Below are positions 1-7,776 of a stretch of 64,000 nucleotides of DNA, one piece after another. The DNA is from Cohnella sp. OV330. Its GTDB lineage: Bacteria; Bacillota; Bacilli; Paenibacillales; Paenibacillaceae. Under the pieces are notes generated by a model that was given only the letters and a program-made list of their open reading frames with translations, was not told the origin of the DNA and ran no database searches. Both the position numbers and the translations under genes were made by a program. Numbering within the stretch: position 1 is the stretch's first letter; the number at the start of each line of letters is the position of its first letter. The DNA is taken from NCBI RefSeq assembly GCF_900112065.1, contig NZ_FOKE01000002.1, positions 494,513 to 558,512 of the forward strand. The letters run 5' to 3'.

Positions 1-38
1 ATTGCGATCGTCCTTCCTCGCTGTCGGGTTAGGAGATA
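1..38 (-). other. Spacer after the sulfate-binding gene with a likely RBS for an off-window gene
   Basis: Read on the minus strand, this stretch contains GAGGAAGG and ends in CGCAAT exactly at the window edge. One more G outside the window would give an ATG about 10 bases after the RBS. I infer that the next gene of the operon, probably the sulfate permease CysT, starts right there. Nothing else is visible. Confidence 0.4.
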
Positions 39-1178
39 TTAACCTTTGGTATAGACTTCGTCGAACGTGCCGCCGTCGGCGAAGTGCTTTTTCTGAGCCT
101 CGGTCCAGCCTCCGAAATCCTTGTCGATCGTGAGCAGATTAAGCGTAGGGAACTGATCCTTGTACTTGTCGGCTACCTCCTGCAGACGAGGACGGTAGAA
201 GTTCTGCGCGGCGATCTCTTGGCCTTCCGGCGTGTAGAGATACTTCAAGTAAGCTTCCGCGACTTCGCGCGTGCCGCGCTTGTCCGCGTTTTTATCGACG
301 ACGGCGACCGGCGGTTCGGCCAGGATGCTGAGCGACGGGGTTACGATCTCGAACTCGTCGCCGTATTCCTTCTTGGCGAGGTAAGCTTCGTTTTCCCAGG
401 CAAGCAGTACGTCGCCGATCTTGCGCTCGACGAACGTCGTCGTGGAGCCGCGGGCGCCGGTATCGAGCACGGGCACGTTGGCGAAAAGCTTTTTCAGGAA
501 ATCCTTGGTCTTCGCTTCGTCATTGCCGTCCTGCTGCTGCGCGTAGCCCCATGCTGCGAGGTAGTTCCAGCGCGCGCCGCCTGACGTCTTCGGATTCGGC
601 GTGATGACCTGGATGCCGTCCTTGATCAGGTCGCCCCAATCTTTGATGCCCTTCGGATTGCCTTTGCGAACGAGGAAGACGATCGTCGACGTGTAAGGCG
701 AGCTGTTCGATTCGAACGACTGCTGCCAATCCTTCTTGATGAGACCGCTGTCCGTAAGAGAATCGATGTCGTAGGCGAGCGCGAGCGTGACGACGTCCGC
801 TTCGAGACCGTCGAGCACCTTGCGCGCTTGCGAGCCGGAGCCGCCGTGCGACTGGTTGATCTTGACCGTTTGGCCGGTTTCTTTCTTCCAATAGTCCGCG
901 AAGCTCTTGTTAAACGCCTCGTACAGCTCTCTGGTCGGGTCGTAAGATACGTTCAGCAGCTCGATGGACTTCGGCTGGGCGGTCGTCGTAGCCGATGGCT
1001 CGGATGAAGCCGAACCGGACGGCGATGCGGATGCAGATGCGGCTCCCGATGCAGATGCCGACGCACTGCCGGAGCTAGCGGCATTGTTGTTGTTGTTCGA
1101 GCCGCAAGCGGACAGCAAGGCGACGAACAGGGCCACGACGGCGAACGACATAATTCTTTTAGATGATTTCAATTTCAT
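39..1178 (-). CDS. Sulfate/thiosulfate ABC transporter substrate-binding lipoprotein
   Basis: Extracellular lipid-anchored binding protein that should deliver sulfate to a CysT/CysW/CysA importer. The start taken is the ATG at 1178, which has GGAGGGG about 9 bases upstream; a TTG six bases earlier is less likely. An N-terminal hydrophobic segment ends in a lipobox (LLSAC, Cys25). A linker of about 40 residues follows, almost only Asn, Ser, Ala, Pro and Thr. The mature domain carries family signatures: [11 protein letters not shown] at its start, a GGSGSQ loop that should contact the oxyanion, and LALAYDID. A consensus sigma-A promoter lies upstream, and an RBS for a further gene follows the stop, so this is probably the first gene of a sulfate uptake operon. 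The family is clear; sulfate versus thiosulfate is not resolved. Confidence 0.88.
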   Translation of the reverse strand: MKLKSSKRIMSFAVVALFVALLSACGSNNNNNAASSGSASASASGAASASASPSGSASSEPSATTTAQPKSIELLNVSYDPTRELYEAFNKSFADYWKKETGQTVKINQSHGGSGSQARKVLDGLEADVVTLALAYDIDSLTDSGLIKKDWQQSFESNSSPYTSTIVFLVRKGNPKGIKDWGDLIKDGIQVITPNPKTSGGARWNYLAAWGYAQQQDGNDEAKTKDFLKKLFANVPVLDTGARGSTTTFVERKIGDVLLAWENEAYLAKKEYGDEFEIVTPSLSILAEPPVAVVDKNADKRGTREVAEAYLKYLYTPEGQEIAAQNFYRPRLQEVADKYKDQFPTLNLLTIDKDFGGWTEAQKKHFADGGTFDEVYTKG

Positions 1179-1247
1179 TTTCAATTCCCCCTCCGGTTAT
1201 CCGGTAGCAATTCACATAATTCCTACCATTTCAATAGGTTTTAACAA

Positions 1248-1277
1248 ATCATAGCAGGCAGGTGGGTTTAGTGTCAA
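1248..1277 (-). promoter_or_regulatory. Sigma-A promoter of the sulfate-binding protein gene
   Basis: On the minus strand TTGACA (1272-1277) is followed after 18 bases by TATGAT (1248-1253). The spacing and both hexamers are near consensus. The leader of about 65 bases contains GGTAGGAATTATG, which resembles GGAATT-type sites of the cysteine regulator CymR, but I cannot confirm such a site by eye. Confidence 0.7.
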
Positions 1278-1367
1278 TAAGCTTAATTTAATTCACTTAT
1301 AAGTTTTGTTGATAGATGAGCTTGAATAACAAAAATAATCAATCGATAAAGAGGTGATTTAGAACGC

Positions 1368-1403
1368 AAAAAAAAAAGCCGCGCAGCTTAACTGCGGGCT
1401 TGG
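1368..1403 (-). terminator. Intrinsic terminator after dnaI
   Basis: On the minus strand AAGCCCGCAG, a short TTAAG loop and CTGCGCGGCTT pair with one bulged base, and a run of about ten T follows. It lies about 40 bases past the dnaI stop codon. Confidence 0.8.
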
Positions 1404-1443
1404 ATTTCGGGAAGAATGCGTTAGGACCGAACCGAATGAAGAC

Positions 1444-2391
1444 TTATCCGCGCTGGTTGCGGCCTCGTACGTGCACGACGTCTACAAACGGACGGATCCG
1501 GTCCATGAGACGCTGGCCTTTATGAAGCTCCTCGCCTTCCTTGTGGGTAAAGCTGAAGTGCCGCTCGAGCGATTCGAGATCGTGATTGGAGGTGTAAAAG
1601 GTCGGCTTGCGGTTCATCCTGTGATTCAGGATCGCGCCGATGACGTGATCGCGAACCCACGGACTCAAGTTTTCGGCGCCGATGTCGTCGAAAACGAGCA
1701 AATCCGTTTCCTTCATGAGCGTCATCGTCTCTTTGAGCTTCTGCGGCTCCATCATGAGCGCCTTGGCGTCCTCCACGAAGTCGGGCATGTAGACGATGAC
1801 GCCGGTCTTGCCCTCCTTGGCGAGCTTATGCAGCAAATAGGCGGCCATGTACGTCTTGCCCGTGCCGAAGCTGCCCATCAGATAGAGCCCCTTCTTCTGA
1901 AGGCCGTCGGTTCGCGTCCGGTTCACGTACGCCAGCAGCTGCAACACTGCGTCCTCCCGCTCGTCGTCCAGATCCAGCATTTGTTCGGCTTCGTAGCTGT
2001 CGGCTTCGATGTCGACGTTGCTGCTCAGGCTCGTGATTCTGCGACGGACCTGCTCCTGATGCTCGTTGGCGATCCATCTCGCGCACGGCGTCTTGCCGTC
2101 GAACAGCTGCCACTTGCCGTTCTGCTCCGCGCAGGTAATCGACGTATAATGGCCTTGCATATCGTTCGGGCAGCGATCCAGCCCCGGGCAATTCCTGCAG
2201 CTTCGGTCTTCCTTGGCATATTGATACAGCTTGTTCAAGTTGATGCGGAGGGTTCGTTCTTCCAGGCCGGGGTACCGGCGGCGAATCTGCATGACCAGCG
2301 GATCCGTGAGCACCCGTTGGGTCAGGTTGTCCAGATCGCCGACGCCCGGCGCGGCCTTCCAGCTGCGCAGCGCTTCTCCAAGCGACTCCAT
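1444..2391 (-). CDS. dnaI: Primosomal protein DnaI (helicase loader)
   Basis: AAA+ ATPase that loads the replicative helicase DnaC onto DNA together with DnaB and DnaD. The N-terminal part has a cysteine-rich, probably zinc-binding region (Cys65, Cys68, Cys74, Cys87, Cys103), as in the helicase-interacting domain of Bacillus DnaI. Walker A is GSFGTGKT at 173-180 and Walker B is LLVFDDIG at 231-238. The length of 315 residues is typical. The ATG at 2391 has AAGGAGGG about 7 bases upstream. It lies directly downstream of dnaB on the same strand, 121 bases away, the usual dnaB-dnaI order in Bacillales. A strong terminator follows. Confidence 0.95.
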   Translation of the reverse strand: MESLGEALRSWKAAPGVGDLDNLTQRVLTDPLVMQIRRRYPGLEERTLRINLNKLYQYAKEDRSCRNCPGLDRCPNDMQGHYTSITCAEQNGKWQLFDGKTPCARWIANEHQEQVRRRITSLSSNVDIEADSYEAEQMLDLDDEREDAVLQLLAYVNRTRTDGLQKKGLYLMGSFGTGKTYMAAYLLHKLAKEGKTGVIVYMPDFVEDAKALMMEPQKLKETMTLMKETDLLVFDDIGAENLSPWVRDHVIGAILNHRMNRKPTFYTSNHDLESLERHFSFTHKEGEELHKGQRLMDRIRPFVDVVHVRGRNQRG

Positions 2392-2512
2392 CGCGATCCC
2401 TCCTTTCCGTAGCGAGATAGGTCAAGTGTATAAGTGTATGTCGGGAAAATAAGACAATGGCGTACTCGTTATGCGCGGGGTATGCGTCAATCGCCCGGCG
2501 GAGTCCGCCGGC

Positions 2513-4036
2513 TCAGCTCTTATCCAGCTGCCGCGCGAGGTCGCGGAGCCGCTGACGCTCTTCGGCGGACAGCGCCTTCGCCGGTCCCTTGTCCTCGACG
2601 ACGGGCATGGACGGCTTGCGCGCGCCCGAGGCGCCCGCGCGGCTGCGCCCCGACGCCGTCTTGCCTTTGCCGGCCGACGCGGGCTCGCTCTCGCCTCTGC
2701 GCCTGCGCTCGAGCGTCTCGTTCAGCTTATCCTGCTCGCGCACGTACCGGACGGCTTTGTCATAGGAATCGATGCCCTTGGCAAGCATATTGGCAGCGAC
2801 CGAATCGATGAAGCTCGCCGTCAGGCGCTGCGCGTGATTCGTGCCGAGCACGTAGTGGATCAGCACGTTGATGACCGCTTCGGGCAGCTTGTAGTTCAGG
2901 TCGATGCGCTCGAAGATGCGCGCGAATACGTCGGGTACGGAGCCGGGGAAGAAGCGCTCCAAAAACCGCGTGTGCGGCTCCAGCATGAGCAATCTACCGT
3001 ATTCGTCCAACGCGACCTGCTTGCTGAGCCGCTCCGGCACCTCGAACGGCGGGACGGCGTACAGCGCCTCGTCCAACGCGGCAGACGCCGCTTCGCCAGA
3101 AGCCGCTTCGCTCGAAGCCGCCTCTCCGATGCGCGACAGATAGCGCTCGCGTTCCTCGCCGCGCTTGCGGCCTTGGCGGTAGATCAGGTTCGCCCGGGAC
3201 TGCAGTTCGTCCCAATGCAGCGTGCCGTCGGGCAGGAAGACGCCGTCTTCGTCCAGCAGGCGGCTGACCTCCGGCAGCTCGAGGTCGAACTTGTACGCCA
3301 GGAAGTTGATCTGCGCCATCGACTCCGGCGCGCGGTTCAGCCGCTCGACGTACGCCCGGTTCGACGAGCCTCTCGGGAAGCGGAGCAGCAGCTCGCTGTG
3401 GCGCACGCGCTCCGGCTGGGACGCGCCGACGGCCTCGCGGGCGGGCGCCGACTGCGTCAGCGATTGCTCCAGCTCCGGATCGATCTGCGCCGCATTGATG
3501 CGGAACAGCTCGTAGAACGGCACCGTGATCTCCTCGCGGTTCAGGAATCGCGCGAGTCCCGAGGGACTGCGCGGCGCGAGCGATTCGCGAAGCTCCATCA
3601 GCGCCGGCTTGCCGATCCGGTCCCTTAGCAGCAAAGACAGATGCAAGTTGGCGAAAAACTCGCCGGGCGCAAGCGGACGCTGCAGCACGTACTCGTAGAG
3701 CGTCTCGTCCGCCGCCGGATCGTGCTGCCTGAACGTCTGCAGGAGGCCGACTGCCTCCAGCTTCGAGGCGCTCTCGACCAGCGCCTGCCGCCCGGCCGCA
3801 TTCGGCTCCAAGCCCAGTCCGAGGAACAGCTTGCGCTGCGTCTCGGGCTGCACGCAGCCGGTCTCGTCGTCGCCAAGATGATGGTACAGCAACAGATATA
3901 AGCCGATAGAGAGCGCGCCCGCCATCGGTTGATAGAGTTCGGCCAGCACGCGTCGCTCCAGGCCGCCGAGCGAGAAGTCGCGACAGGCGGTATAGCGATG
4001 ATGCTCCGTAAATTCAAGCTTGTTCGACACTCGCAT
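2513..4036 (-). CDS. dnaB: Replication initiation and membrane attachment protein DnaB
   Basis: Gram-positive DnaB (not the helicase) acts with DnaD and DnaI to load the replicative helicase at oriC and at stalled forks. The first 130 residues have the winged-helix region with LGGLERRVLAELYQP and LLYHHLGD. Residues near 330-440 form the DnaD-like helical domain, ending in the INVLIHYVLGTNHAQ and YVREQDKL region. The tail is low-complexity and basic (about 445-490). The 507 residues are slightly more than in B. subtilis. The ATG at 4036 has only a weak RBS; a GTG two codons later is possible. Downstream of it comes dnaI. In many Bacillales nrdR precedes this pair, but here the upstream neighbour is the unrelated pil operon. 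Confidence 0.93.
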   Translation of the reverse strand: MRVSNKLEFTEHHRYTACRDFSLGGLERRVLAELYQPMAGALSIGLYLLLYHHLGDDETGCVQPETQRKLFLGLGLEPNAAGRQALVESASKLEAVGLLQTFRQHDPAADETLYEYVLQRPLAPGEFFANLHLSLLLRDRIGKPALMELRESLAPRSPSGLARFLNREEITVPFYELFRINAAQIDPELEQSLTQSAPAREAVGASQPERVRHSELLLRFPRGSSNRAYVERLNRAPESMAQINFLAYKFDLELPEVSRLLDEDGVFLPDGTLHWDELQSRANLIYRQGRKRGEERERYLSRIGEAASSEAASGEAASAALDEALYAVPPFEVPERLSKQVALDEYGRLLMLEPHTRFLERFFPGSVPDVFARIFERIDLNYKLPEAVINVLIHYVLGTNHAQRLTASFIDSVAANMLAKGIDSYDKAVRYVREQDKLNETLERRRRGESEPASAGKGKTASGRSRAGASGARKPSMPVVEDKGPAKALSAEERQRLRDLARQLDKS

Positions 4037-4133
4037 ACCGTATTCGACAACCTTTTTCCATAGAGTGTCTCTCTATTGTAGCATATCCTTCGGTCCCGCT
4101 GGTGGTGGAAATCCGCTCCGAAAAATGAAAAGA

Positions 4134-4164
4134 GGACGGAGCGGAGCGTCGCTCCGCAGCGTCC
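4134..4164 (-). terminator. Terminator of the type IV pilus operon
   Basis: On the minus strand a long GC-rich hairpin (GGACG...GCGGAGCG paired with CGCTCCGC...CGTCC, with small internal mismatches) is followed by TCTTTTCATTTTT. It sits about 20 bases past the pilO stop. Confidence 0.75.
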
Positions 4165-4186
4165 CCTTCCAATAAAGGAATCGTCA

Positions 4187-4810
4187 CTACTCTTTGTAAG
4201 GCAGCAATTCTTCGTCTACCAGATTGCGATAGGACGGATCGAAGAAGGCGGTGAAGTTGACGTTTAACGTCATCGCCTTGCCCAAGTCCGCCGCAGACGG
4301 CTTCGCGATCGCGAAGTTGTCCACCGATACGAGACGCGGGAGCTTCTGCAGGGCGCCCACCCATTGAAGCAGCCGATCGTACGTGCCTTCGATGGCGACC
4401 GCCGTCTTGAGTTCGCCGACCGAAGCATACGGCGTTTGCTCGCCGCCCAACATGCTCTGCAGCTGATTGCTGTCGGACGCGCTAAAGGTCGCGTTCAGCA
4501 GCGCTACGCCTGTCGCCTGGCTGACGCTTTTCAGATCGAGCAGCATCTGCTCCGTATTGTCCGACAGCGGGAGCGCCTGCTGGACGGACGCGTCCGAGTA
4601 TTCGGCTTCGGCGGAGCTGCCTTCGGCGGCTTTTTTCGCGAGCACATCCGCTTGGCTGCGGAGACTGGCGATCTGATCGCTCTGCTCGGACAATCGCGTA
4701 TTGAGCGGCATCTGCTTGTACACGACGAACATCAGGAGGAGCAGGAAAAGCAGGACGACGCCGATGAGGATCAGCGATCGTTTATTGAGCTGCGTCTGCA
4801 GTCCCGTCAT
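4187..4810 (-). CDS. pilO: PilO-like type IV pilus inner-membrane alignment protein
   Basis: In type IV pilus machines PilM, PilN and PilO form the membrane alignment complex linking the cytoplasmic motor to the pilus base. The protein has a short cytoplasmic N-terminus, one transmembrane segment at about residues 12-30, a coiled-coil-like stretch (about 34-60) and a soluble domain with TYDRLLQWVGALQKLPRLVSV. This is the PilO plan at 207 residues. It is the last gene of the operon, overlaps the pilM-pilN fusion by 29 bases, and is followed by a terminator. Sequence identity in this family is low, so the call rests on architecture and position. Confidence 0.82.
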   Translation of the reverse strand: MTGLQTQLNKRSLILIGVVLLFLLLLMFVVYKQMPLNTRLSEQSDQIASLRSQADVLAKKAAEGSSAEAEYSDASVQQALPLSDNTEQMLLDLKSVSQATGVALLNATFSASDSNQLQSMLGGEQTPYASVGELKTAVAIEGTYDRLLQWVGALQKLPRLVSVDNFAIAKPSAADLGKAMTLNVNFTAFFDPSYRNLVDEELLPYKE

Positions 4811-6293
4811 CTCCTTCTCCTCCTTCCGGCTTCTTCATATCGAGCGAATAGATCGCCGTCTTCGAGACGAGCACGGCCGGGCCTTCTCCAGCGGGGCTCT
4901 GCGCGACCGACTGCAGCTGCGCCGAAGCCGCGAACGACATATGCTTCAGATCGAATAGATAGCGGGACGCGCTGTCGTAATCCGACAGTTGGACGGTCAG
5001 GCCGATTTGGCCCAGACTGCTGTAACTAACGCTTTGGAGTCTGCCCCCGGACGGCAGCTTGCTCTCCAGTTCAGCCAGTATCGCTATCGCGTCGCGGCGA
5101 TGGCCCCGAATGTCCTCGATCGCCTTGAGCGGATTCGTTTGCCCGGATTGCTGGCTGTTTTTCGCCTCCAGACCGCTCTGCAGCAGCGCGATTTGATCGT
5201 TCAGCTGCGCGATCGTCGTTTCGCCGGCTCGAAGATCGGACTTGTTGTCAAAATAATAGTAGGAGACAGCCGCAACCGCCAGCACCCACACGGCCAGCGA
5301 TACCGCCAGGATGACCGGATACAGGCGCGCATCGCGGTCGACGCGCGGCATGAGATTGATTCGCTTCTTGTCCTGATGCCAAAGCGCAAGACCGACCGCG
5401 ACTCGATTGTTGTCCGCGCTGTAGGTATGCTGGGTCGCATAGGTATCGAAGGAAAACGCCCGAATGCTCACTTCCGGCTGAGACTGCTGCAATCCCGCAA
5501 GCAACTGATTCCGGCCTTGATCCGAACCGACAATAAGCGCTTCAGTTATTCTTGCATTGCCCTCGTGAATGCTGAACTGGTAGAAGTTAAGCATCCGCGC
5601 GATCTCGGCCGTCACCTCGGACAGCTGCGTCTCGTTCAGCGCGCCGTCCGAGTCGCTTTGTCCGTAGAGCGCGATCGTCTTCAGGAAGACAGGGTGTCCG
5701 CCATGGAACATATAAATCTCGAGCGCGCTCGCGTCCAGGTTGATCAGCATCGTCTCTTCGAACTTCTCGTCCTGCAACTCCCGGATCGCGCGCGCCAGCG
5801 CCGTCGCCGACAGCTCGATGCCGGACACTCTAAGGCCCGCTCCCTCGACCATGTCCGTATAGGACTGGATCAACTGCCTGGATGCCGCGAATACGAGTAC
5901 GTGCGTACTCTCCCCTTCAATGCCGAGCTTGATAAAGTCGTGCAAGGGGTCCTCGAACGGCAGGTGCAGCGTGGTCTCGACTTCCAACGCTACGAGTCCG
6001 GCCAGATCTCTCTCGCTGGTGCTCTGGATGCGCAGGCGGCGGACGATGACATGCGACGTAGGAAAAGAAAGCGTCACGGATTGGCCCTGCAGCTTCTCCG
6101 CCTTCACCCATTCCGTCAGAAGGCTGCGCGCTTCCGCATAATCCGAGATCCGGTCCTCTTCGAATAGGCCGGGCGGCAGGGGCAGCACGCTGACGCGCTC
6201 GATTTCCCAGCTCTTCTTTTTCTTAAGTTTAACGAGTCTTGCCCCGGACGGATCCAGGGTCAGGCCGATGGTCTTGCCGCCTGATCCGAACAT
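4782..6293 (-). CDS. Fused PilM-PilN type IV pilus assembly protein
   Basis: Residues 1 to about 305 are an actin-like PilM domain: IGLTLDPSGARLVKLK at the N-terminus, VALEVETTLHLPFED, a LINLDAS nucleotide-loop region near 184, and EALIVGS. From residue 311 RINLMP opens a PilN domain, with a transmembrane segment at about 325-347, a coiled coil (about 353-375) and a small alpha/beta domain. In most bacteria these are two proteins, with PilM binding the N-terminal peptide of PilN in the cytoplasm; here they are covalently joined. The gene lies between the prepilin peptidase (17 bases) and pilO (29-base overlap), so it should be translated with both. Confidence 0.88.
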   Translation of the reverse strand: MFGSGGKTIGLTLDPSGARLVKLKKKKSWEIERVSVLPLPPGLFEEDRISDYAEARSLLTEWVKAEKLQGQSVTLSFPTSHVIVRRLRIQSTSERDLAGLVALEVETTLHLPFEDPLHDFIKLGIEGESTHVLVFAASRQLIQSYTDMVEGAGLRVSGIELSATALARAIRELQDEKFEETMLINLDASALEIYMFHGGHPVFLKTIALYGQSDSDGALNETQLSEVTAEIARMLNFYQFSIHEGNARITEALIVGSDQGRNQLLAGLQQSQPEVSIRAFSFDTYATQHTYSADNNRVAVGLALWHQDKKRINLMPRVDRDARLYPVILAVSLAVWVLAVAAVSYYYFDNKSDLRAGETTIAQLNDQIALLQSGLEAKNSQQSGQTNPLKAIEDIRGHRRDAIAILAELESKLPSGGRLQSVSYSSLGQIGLTVQLSDYDSASRYLFDLKHMSFAASAQLQSVAQSPAGEGPAVLVSKTAIYSLDMKKPEGGEGDDGTADAAQ

Positions 6294-6310
6294 TGTGAGT
6301 CACGCCCCGT

Positions 6311-7069
6311 TCAGGTAAATAAAGATAAATAATAATCGATCGCGTCCGCGCCATAGCCGTACGCGAAGCATGCGCCCAGCGCCAGGAAAGGGCCAAACGG
6401 CACAGGCTGCTTGCGCTTCACGACGCCGAACGCGATTAGGGCGACCCCGACGAGCGTGCCGGCCAAACAAGCCGCGACTAACGCCACGACCGCGTTCGGC
6501 AGTCCGACGACGAAGCCGAGCACCGCGAACAGCTTCACGTCTCCGAGCCCCATTCCGCCCTTCGAGACGATCACGATGAGCAGCAGAATGCCTCCACCGG
6601 CGACCGCGCCTAGCAGATGACTCCACCAAGGGATCTTGTTCGGGAGCAGCAGGCAGGCTGCAGCCAGGAATGGCGCGAAGAACAGCAGTACCTTGTTCGG
6701 AATGAGCATCGTCGTCAGATCCGATACGGTCACGATGACGCAGAGGCTGACGAGCAAAAGTCCGATGAGCGCGGCCGGGCTCCAACCGAAGGTGGCGTAC
6801 ACCCAGACGAAAAGCAGTCCTGTCGCGGCTTCGCCAAGCGGATAAAGCGGCGACACCGGCGCCTTGCAGTGACGGCATCGGCCGCGAGATAGCAGCCAGC
6901 TCGCGATCGGGACGAGGTCGCGTCCCGTAAGCCGCGTCCCGCATCGCGGGCAGCGCGAAGGTGGCGAAACGATTGACTCGCCCGCCGGCACGCGCAGAGC
7001 CACGACGTTGTAGAACGATCCGAGCACCGCGCCGAGCGCGAACAGGTATATATATAGAAGAATCGTCAT
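6311..7069 (-). CDS. pilD: Prepilin peptidase (A24 family leader peptidase/methylase)
   Basis: Polytopic membrane aspartyl protease that cleaves class III signal peptides of prepilins and methylates the new N-terminus. The cytoplasmic zinc-ribbon loop has Cys40, Cys43, Cys65 and Cys68. The two catalytic aspartates are visible: Asp116 in SDLTTMLIP and Asp176 in the GxGD motif (GMGLGD, 171-176). About seven to eight hydrophobic segments and 252 residues match the family, called ComC in B. subtilis and PilD in Gram-negatives. It follows the major pilin gene but is separated from it by a hairpin terminator, so it should be made at a lower level. Confidence 0.95.
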   Translation of the reverse strand: MTILLYIYLFALGAVLGSFYNVVALRVPAGESIVSPPSRCPRCGTRLTGRDLVPIASWLLSRGRCRHCKAPVSPLYPLGEAATGLLFVWVYATFGWSPAALIGLLLVSLCVIVTVSDLTTMLIPNKVLLFFAPFLAAACLLLPNKIPWWSHLLGAVAGGGILLLIVIVSKGGMGLGDVKLFAVLGFVVGLPNAVVALVAACLAGTLVGVALIAFGVVKRKQPVPFGPFLALGACFAYGYGADAIDYYLSLFT

Positions 7070-7105
7070 GATGGCGATGGTCGCTTTCGATGTTAGTTAG
7101 GAAAA

Positions 7106-7128
7106 AGGAACCGGTTGGGCCGGTTCCT
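7106..7128 (-). terminator. Hairpin between the pilin gene and pilD
   Basis: AGGAACCGG and CCGGTTCCT form a perfect 9-bp stem with a five-base loop. On the minus strand it is followed by TTTTTCC. It starts 15 bases past the pilin stop and lies inside the operon, so it probably acts as a partial terminator that raises pilin output relative to pilD-pilMN-pilO. Confidence 0.75.
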
Positions 7129-7142
7129 GGTGTGAAGTAAAT

Positions 7143-7661
7143 TTAAGGAGCAGAAGGTGCAGTAGACACAGGATCTACATCAGACTTCGAAGCGAGCACA
7201 TCAGAACCCTTGTAATACTTAAGTCCTGTAGCCCCCCCCTCTTCCGTTGTAAAAGAGACATAAAGCAATGCACCATCAGATTGTCTGAACACTACAGTAC
7301 CGCCTGTAATTGCTGCTTTCGTGCTTGGTAAAACCAGGTTTTGGTCTAGATAATTCTTCCCTTGCAAGGTTTCCGATCCAGCAGCACCGACAATGGGGAC
7401 AGATAAGTTAGTAGTAGCACCTGTATTCTTAAAATCTCCGCCCTTTTCGGCGGTTACATACAAGCGGGCAGCATCATAAATTTGTCGAGCAGTTGAAATA
7501 TCAGAATCCTTTTTAGACTTATTAATAATTCCGCCGATCAAAGGCACTGCAATCGCCGCAATAACCGCCAGAATAACGATTACCGCCAAAAGCTCGATCA
7601 GCGTAAAGCCCTTTTGATCTTCCTTCGCCTTGCCGAGACGCTTCATTACAGCTGTTCTCAT
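7143..7661 (-). CDS. Major type IV prepilin
   Basis: Structural pilin. The class III signal is clear: a basic leader ending in QKG and then FTLIELLAVIVILAVIAAI, with Glu5 of the mature protein present. Cleavage after Gly22 leaves about 150 residues. The ATG at 7661 has GGAGGG about 9 bases upstream. The part coding for the globular domain (roughly 7143-7600) is clearly AT-richer than its neighbours and uses more A/T-ending codons, which can reflect high expression or recent exchange of a surface-exposed domain. A run of eight C (7232-7239, eight G in the coding strand) lies in the last third of the gene. I take it as the major subunit because of its place in the operon and the terminator just behind it. 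Confidence 0.92.
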   Translation of the reverse strand: MRTAVMKRLGKAKEDQKGFTLIELLAVIVILAVIAAIAVPLIGGIINKSKKDSDISTARQIYDAARLYVTAEKGGDFKNTGATTNLSVPIVGAAGSETLQGKNYLDQNLVLPSTKAAITGGTVVFRQSDGALLYVSFTTEEGGATGLKYYKGSDVLASKSDVDPVSTAPSAP

Positions 7662-7776
7662 CTTCCAATCCCTCCGCTTTCAATTCATTTTATAAATCTA
7701 TATGCTCTAGCGCCTGTTGACGCATGGACAATCTGTTCCTGCACTGCTCTCTCCTTGGCTGCCTCACGCTTCCCGC

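Noticed and set aside
2471..3628. Open frame opposite dnaB
   Set aside because: The minus strand has a clear DnaB protein; the plus-strand product is low-complexity Arg/Leu/Ala.
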